Assembly (NCBI GenBank): GCA_017619975.1
Contig: JAFZRH010000042.1
Coordinates: 1 to 42,116, forward strand
DNA length: 42,116 nt
Direction of reading: 5' to 3'
From: Lachnospiraceae bacterium
GTDB taxonomy: Bacteria > Bacillota > Clostridia > Lachnospirales > Lachnospiraceae
The first letter of the stretch is position 1. Each line of letters starts with the position of its first letter. Below, one piece after another: positions 40,727 to 42,116 of the stretch. The notes beneath the pieces were generated by a model, which had not been told where the DNA came from, made no database searches, and saw only the letters and a list, made by a program, of their open reading frames with translations. Position numbers and translations under genes: made by a program.

Positions 40727-42116
40727 TCAATACGCCTTGCCCCAGATGACCAGCTTCTTCGCGGGGCGGCCGCAGCACACGCACCTGTCGCTAATGTGCT
40801 CCTGCGCAAACGGCATGCAGCGTGAGGTCGCGGTCGTGTCTTCCTTGATCTTGAGCTCGCAGGCGACGTCGCCGCACCATTCGGCCTTCACGAAGCCGGG
40901 CTTGTTCGCGACGGTGTCTTTAAACTCATCGTAGGTCTTCGCTTCGTAAATGTGCGCTTCCAGATGCGCCTTTGCCTTTTCGTACAGATCCTTCTGCTCG
41001 GCTTCGAGCGCCGCCTTCACGGCTTCGGCCAGCTCTTCCAGCTTCACGATCTGCTTCTCGCGGTTGTCGCGCCGCACGATCACGGCCACGCCGGCTTCGA
41101 TGTCCTTCGGACCGATCTCCACGCGCAGCGGGATGCCTCGCATCTCCTGTTCGCTGAACTTCCAGCCCGGGTTCTTGTCGGAATCGTCAACTTTGACGCG
41201 CAGGCCGGCGGCGGAAAGCTGCTCTTTCACTTCGGCAGCCTTCTCCAGCACGCCTTCCTTATGCTGCGCGATCGGCATCACCATGACCTGCGTCGGCGCG
41301 ATGCGGGGCGGCAGGACCAGGCCGGAATCGTCGCCGTGCACCATGATGATGGCGCCGATGATGCGCGTGCTCATGCCCCAGGAGGTCTGATGCACGTACT
41401 TTAACTGATTGTCCTTGTCCGAATACTGGATGCCGAAAGCCTTCGCGAAGCCGTCGCCGAAGTTGTGGCTGGTGCCGGACTGCAGGGCCTTGCCGTCGTG
41501 CATCATGGATTCGATGGTGTAGGTCTGCTCCGCGCCGGCGAATTTTTCCTTGTCCGTCTTCTGTCCCTTGATGACCGGGATCGCCAGGACCTGCTCGCAG
41601 AAATCCGCGTAGACGTTCAGCATCTGCACGGTGCGGGCTTCGGCTTCTTCGGCGGTCGCGTGGGCGGTGTGGCCTTCCTGCCACCAGAACTCGGTCGTGC
41701 GCAGGAAAGGACGGGTGGTCTTTTCCCAGCGGACCACCGAGCACCACTGGTTGTAGCACTTGGGCAGGTCGCGGTAGGAGCCGATGATATCTTTATACAG
41801 TTCGCAGAACAGCGTTTCCGAGGTCGGGCGCACGCACAGTCTTTCCGGCAGCACCTCGCCGCCGCCCATGGTGACCCAGGCCACCTCGGGCGCGAAACCT
41901 TCCACGTGATCCTTTTCCTTCTGCAGCAGGCTCTCCGGGATGAAGAGCGGCATGGCTACGTTTTCCACGCCGGTCGCTTTAAAGCGGGCGTCCAGCTCGT
42001 GCATGATGTTCTCCCAGATCGCGTAGCCAGCTGGCCGCAGGATGCAGCAGCCGCGTACGGCCGAATACTCGATCAGCTCTGCTTTCTTTACCACGTCGGT
42101 ATACCACTGCGCGAAA
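40727..42116 (-). CDS. proS: Prolyl-tRNA synthetase, type 3 (5' end beyond window)
   Basis: A class II aminoacyl-tRNA synthetase of the archaeal/eukaryotic-like ProS type 3. The visible part begins [14 protein letters not shown], close to the normal N-terminus, so about 15-25 residues lie beyond the right edge. Motifs include [27 protein letters not shown] (motif 2 region) and [17 protein letters not shown]. The anticodon-binding domain follows, and the C-terminal zinc-binding region has [22 protein letters not shown] and [18 protein letters not shown]. The N-terminal half ends without an INS editing insert, as expected for this type. Confidence 0.95.
   Translation of the reverse strand, partial: FAQWYTDVVKKAELIEYSAVRGCCILRPAGYAIWENIMHELDARFKATGVENVAMPLFIPESLLQKEKDHVEGFAPEVAWVTMGGGEVLPERLCVRPTSETLFCELYKDIIGSYRDLPKCYNQWCSVVRWEKTTRPFLRTTEFWWQEGHTAHATAEEAEARTVQMLNVYADFCEQVLAIPVIKGQKTDKEKFAGAEQTYTIESMMHDGKALQSGTSHNFGDGFAKAFGIQYSDKDNQLKYVHQTSWGMSTRIIGAIIMVHGDDSGLVLPPRIAPTQVMVMPIAQHKEGVLEKAAEVKEQLSAAGLRVKVDDSDKNPGWKFSEQEMRGIPLRVEIGPKDIEAGVAVIVRRDNREKQIVKLEELAEAVKAALEAEQKDLYEKAKAHLEAHIYEAKTYDEFKDTVANKPGFVKAEWCGDVACELKIKEDTTATSRCMPFAQEHISDRCVCCGRPAKKLVIWGKAY

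Noticed and set aside
1-42116. CRISPR arrays, rRNA, tRNA and prophage genes
   Set aside because: No regularly spaced repeats, no tRNA-like or rRNA stretches and no phage structural or integrase genes were recognised. This was a reading by eye, not a covariance-model search.

Overview
The window looks like chromosomal DNA from a GC-rich member of the Clostridia (Bacillota), probably a gut-type Lachnospirales or Oscillospirales relative. This rests on an str operon in the order rpsL-rpsG-fusA, a Firmicutes-length S12, a PyrR-controlled uracil permease, classic TTGACA/TATAAT promoters, strong GGAGG ribosome binding sites, a type 3 (eukaryote-like) prolyl-tRNA synthetase and many lipoproteins. 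No rRNA, tRNA, CRISPR array, prophage or transposase gene was seen. Genus and species cannot be fixed from the sequence alone.

Layout: 1-2630 is the str operon on the minus strand, with fusA cut by the left edge and a near-consensus promoter. 2710-4741 holds a GH31 glycosidase. 4775-6969 holds a uracil permease and pyrR behind a transcription attenuator. 7018-8854 holds an alanyl-tRNA editing protein and a small membrane protein. 8877-11871 holds a patatin-like lipase, a membrane protein with a Cys/His tail and a Ser/Lys-rich DUF937-like protein. 11885-12054 is a long palindromic repeat between convergent genes. 12068-15643 holds a large lipoprotein, a membrane-anchored protein with a colicin D/BECR-like RNase domain and a deoxyribosyltransferase-like/CPCC fusion. 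15673-17173 holds an EamA transporter and a GtrA-like protein. 17170-20291 holds a HAD hydrolase, gamma-glutamyltransferase and a 2H phosphoesterase. 20406-22213 holds an ECF sigma factor and its membrane-anchored partner.

22308-23901 holds a Nudix/P-loop kinase fusion followed by a second Nudix protein, then a short decayed reading frame. 24201-26673 holds a YcxB-like membrane protein and an AT-rich acyltransferase bounded by a 36-bp direct repeat, which looks like an acquired cassette. 26754-31726 is a histidine-utilisation operon: hutU followed by one reading frame that fuses imidazolonepropionase (HutI) to histidine ammonia-lyase (HutH). 31740-36425 is a tightly coupled four-gene ABC-2 type export operon that includes a 578-residue membrane-anchored protein of unknown function. 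36657-40713 is a ChvE/Ggu-type monosaccharide ABC importer. 40727-42116 is proS, cut by the right edge.

The most interesting points are the HutI-HutH fusion with a Ser-Ser-Gly in place of the usual Ala-Ser-Gly MIO tripeptide, the repeat-bounded acyltransferase cassette, the overlapping pair of CPCC/deoxyribosyltransferase-like and BECR-like genes, the Nudix-kinase fusion, and the ABC-2 operon with its large anchored protein. Two short repeat families (a TGTCATCCTGAGCG-type palindrome and a GTGCCAAAGGGGAC hairpin) sit between genes.
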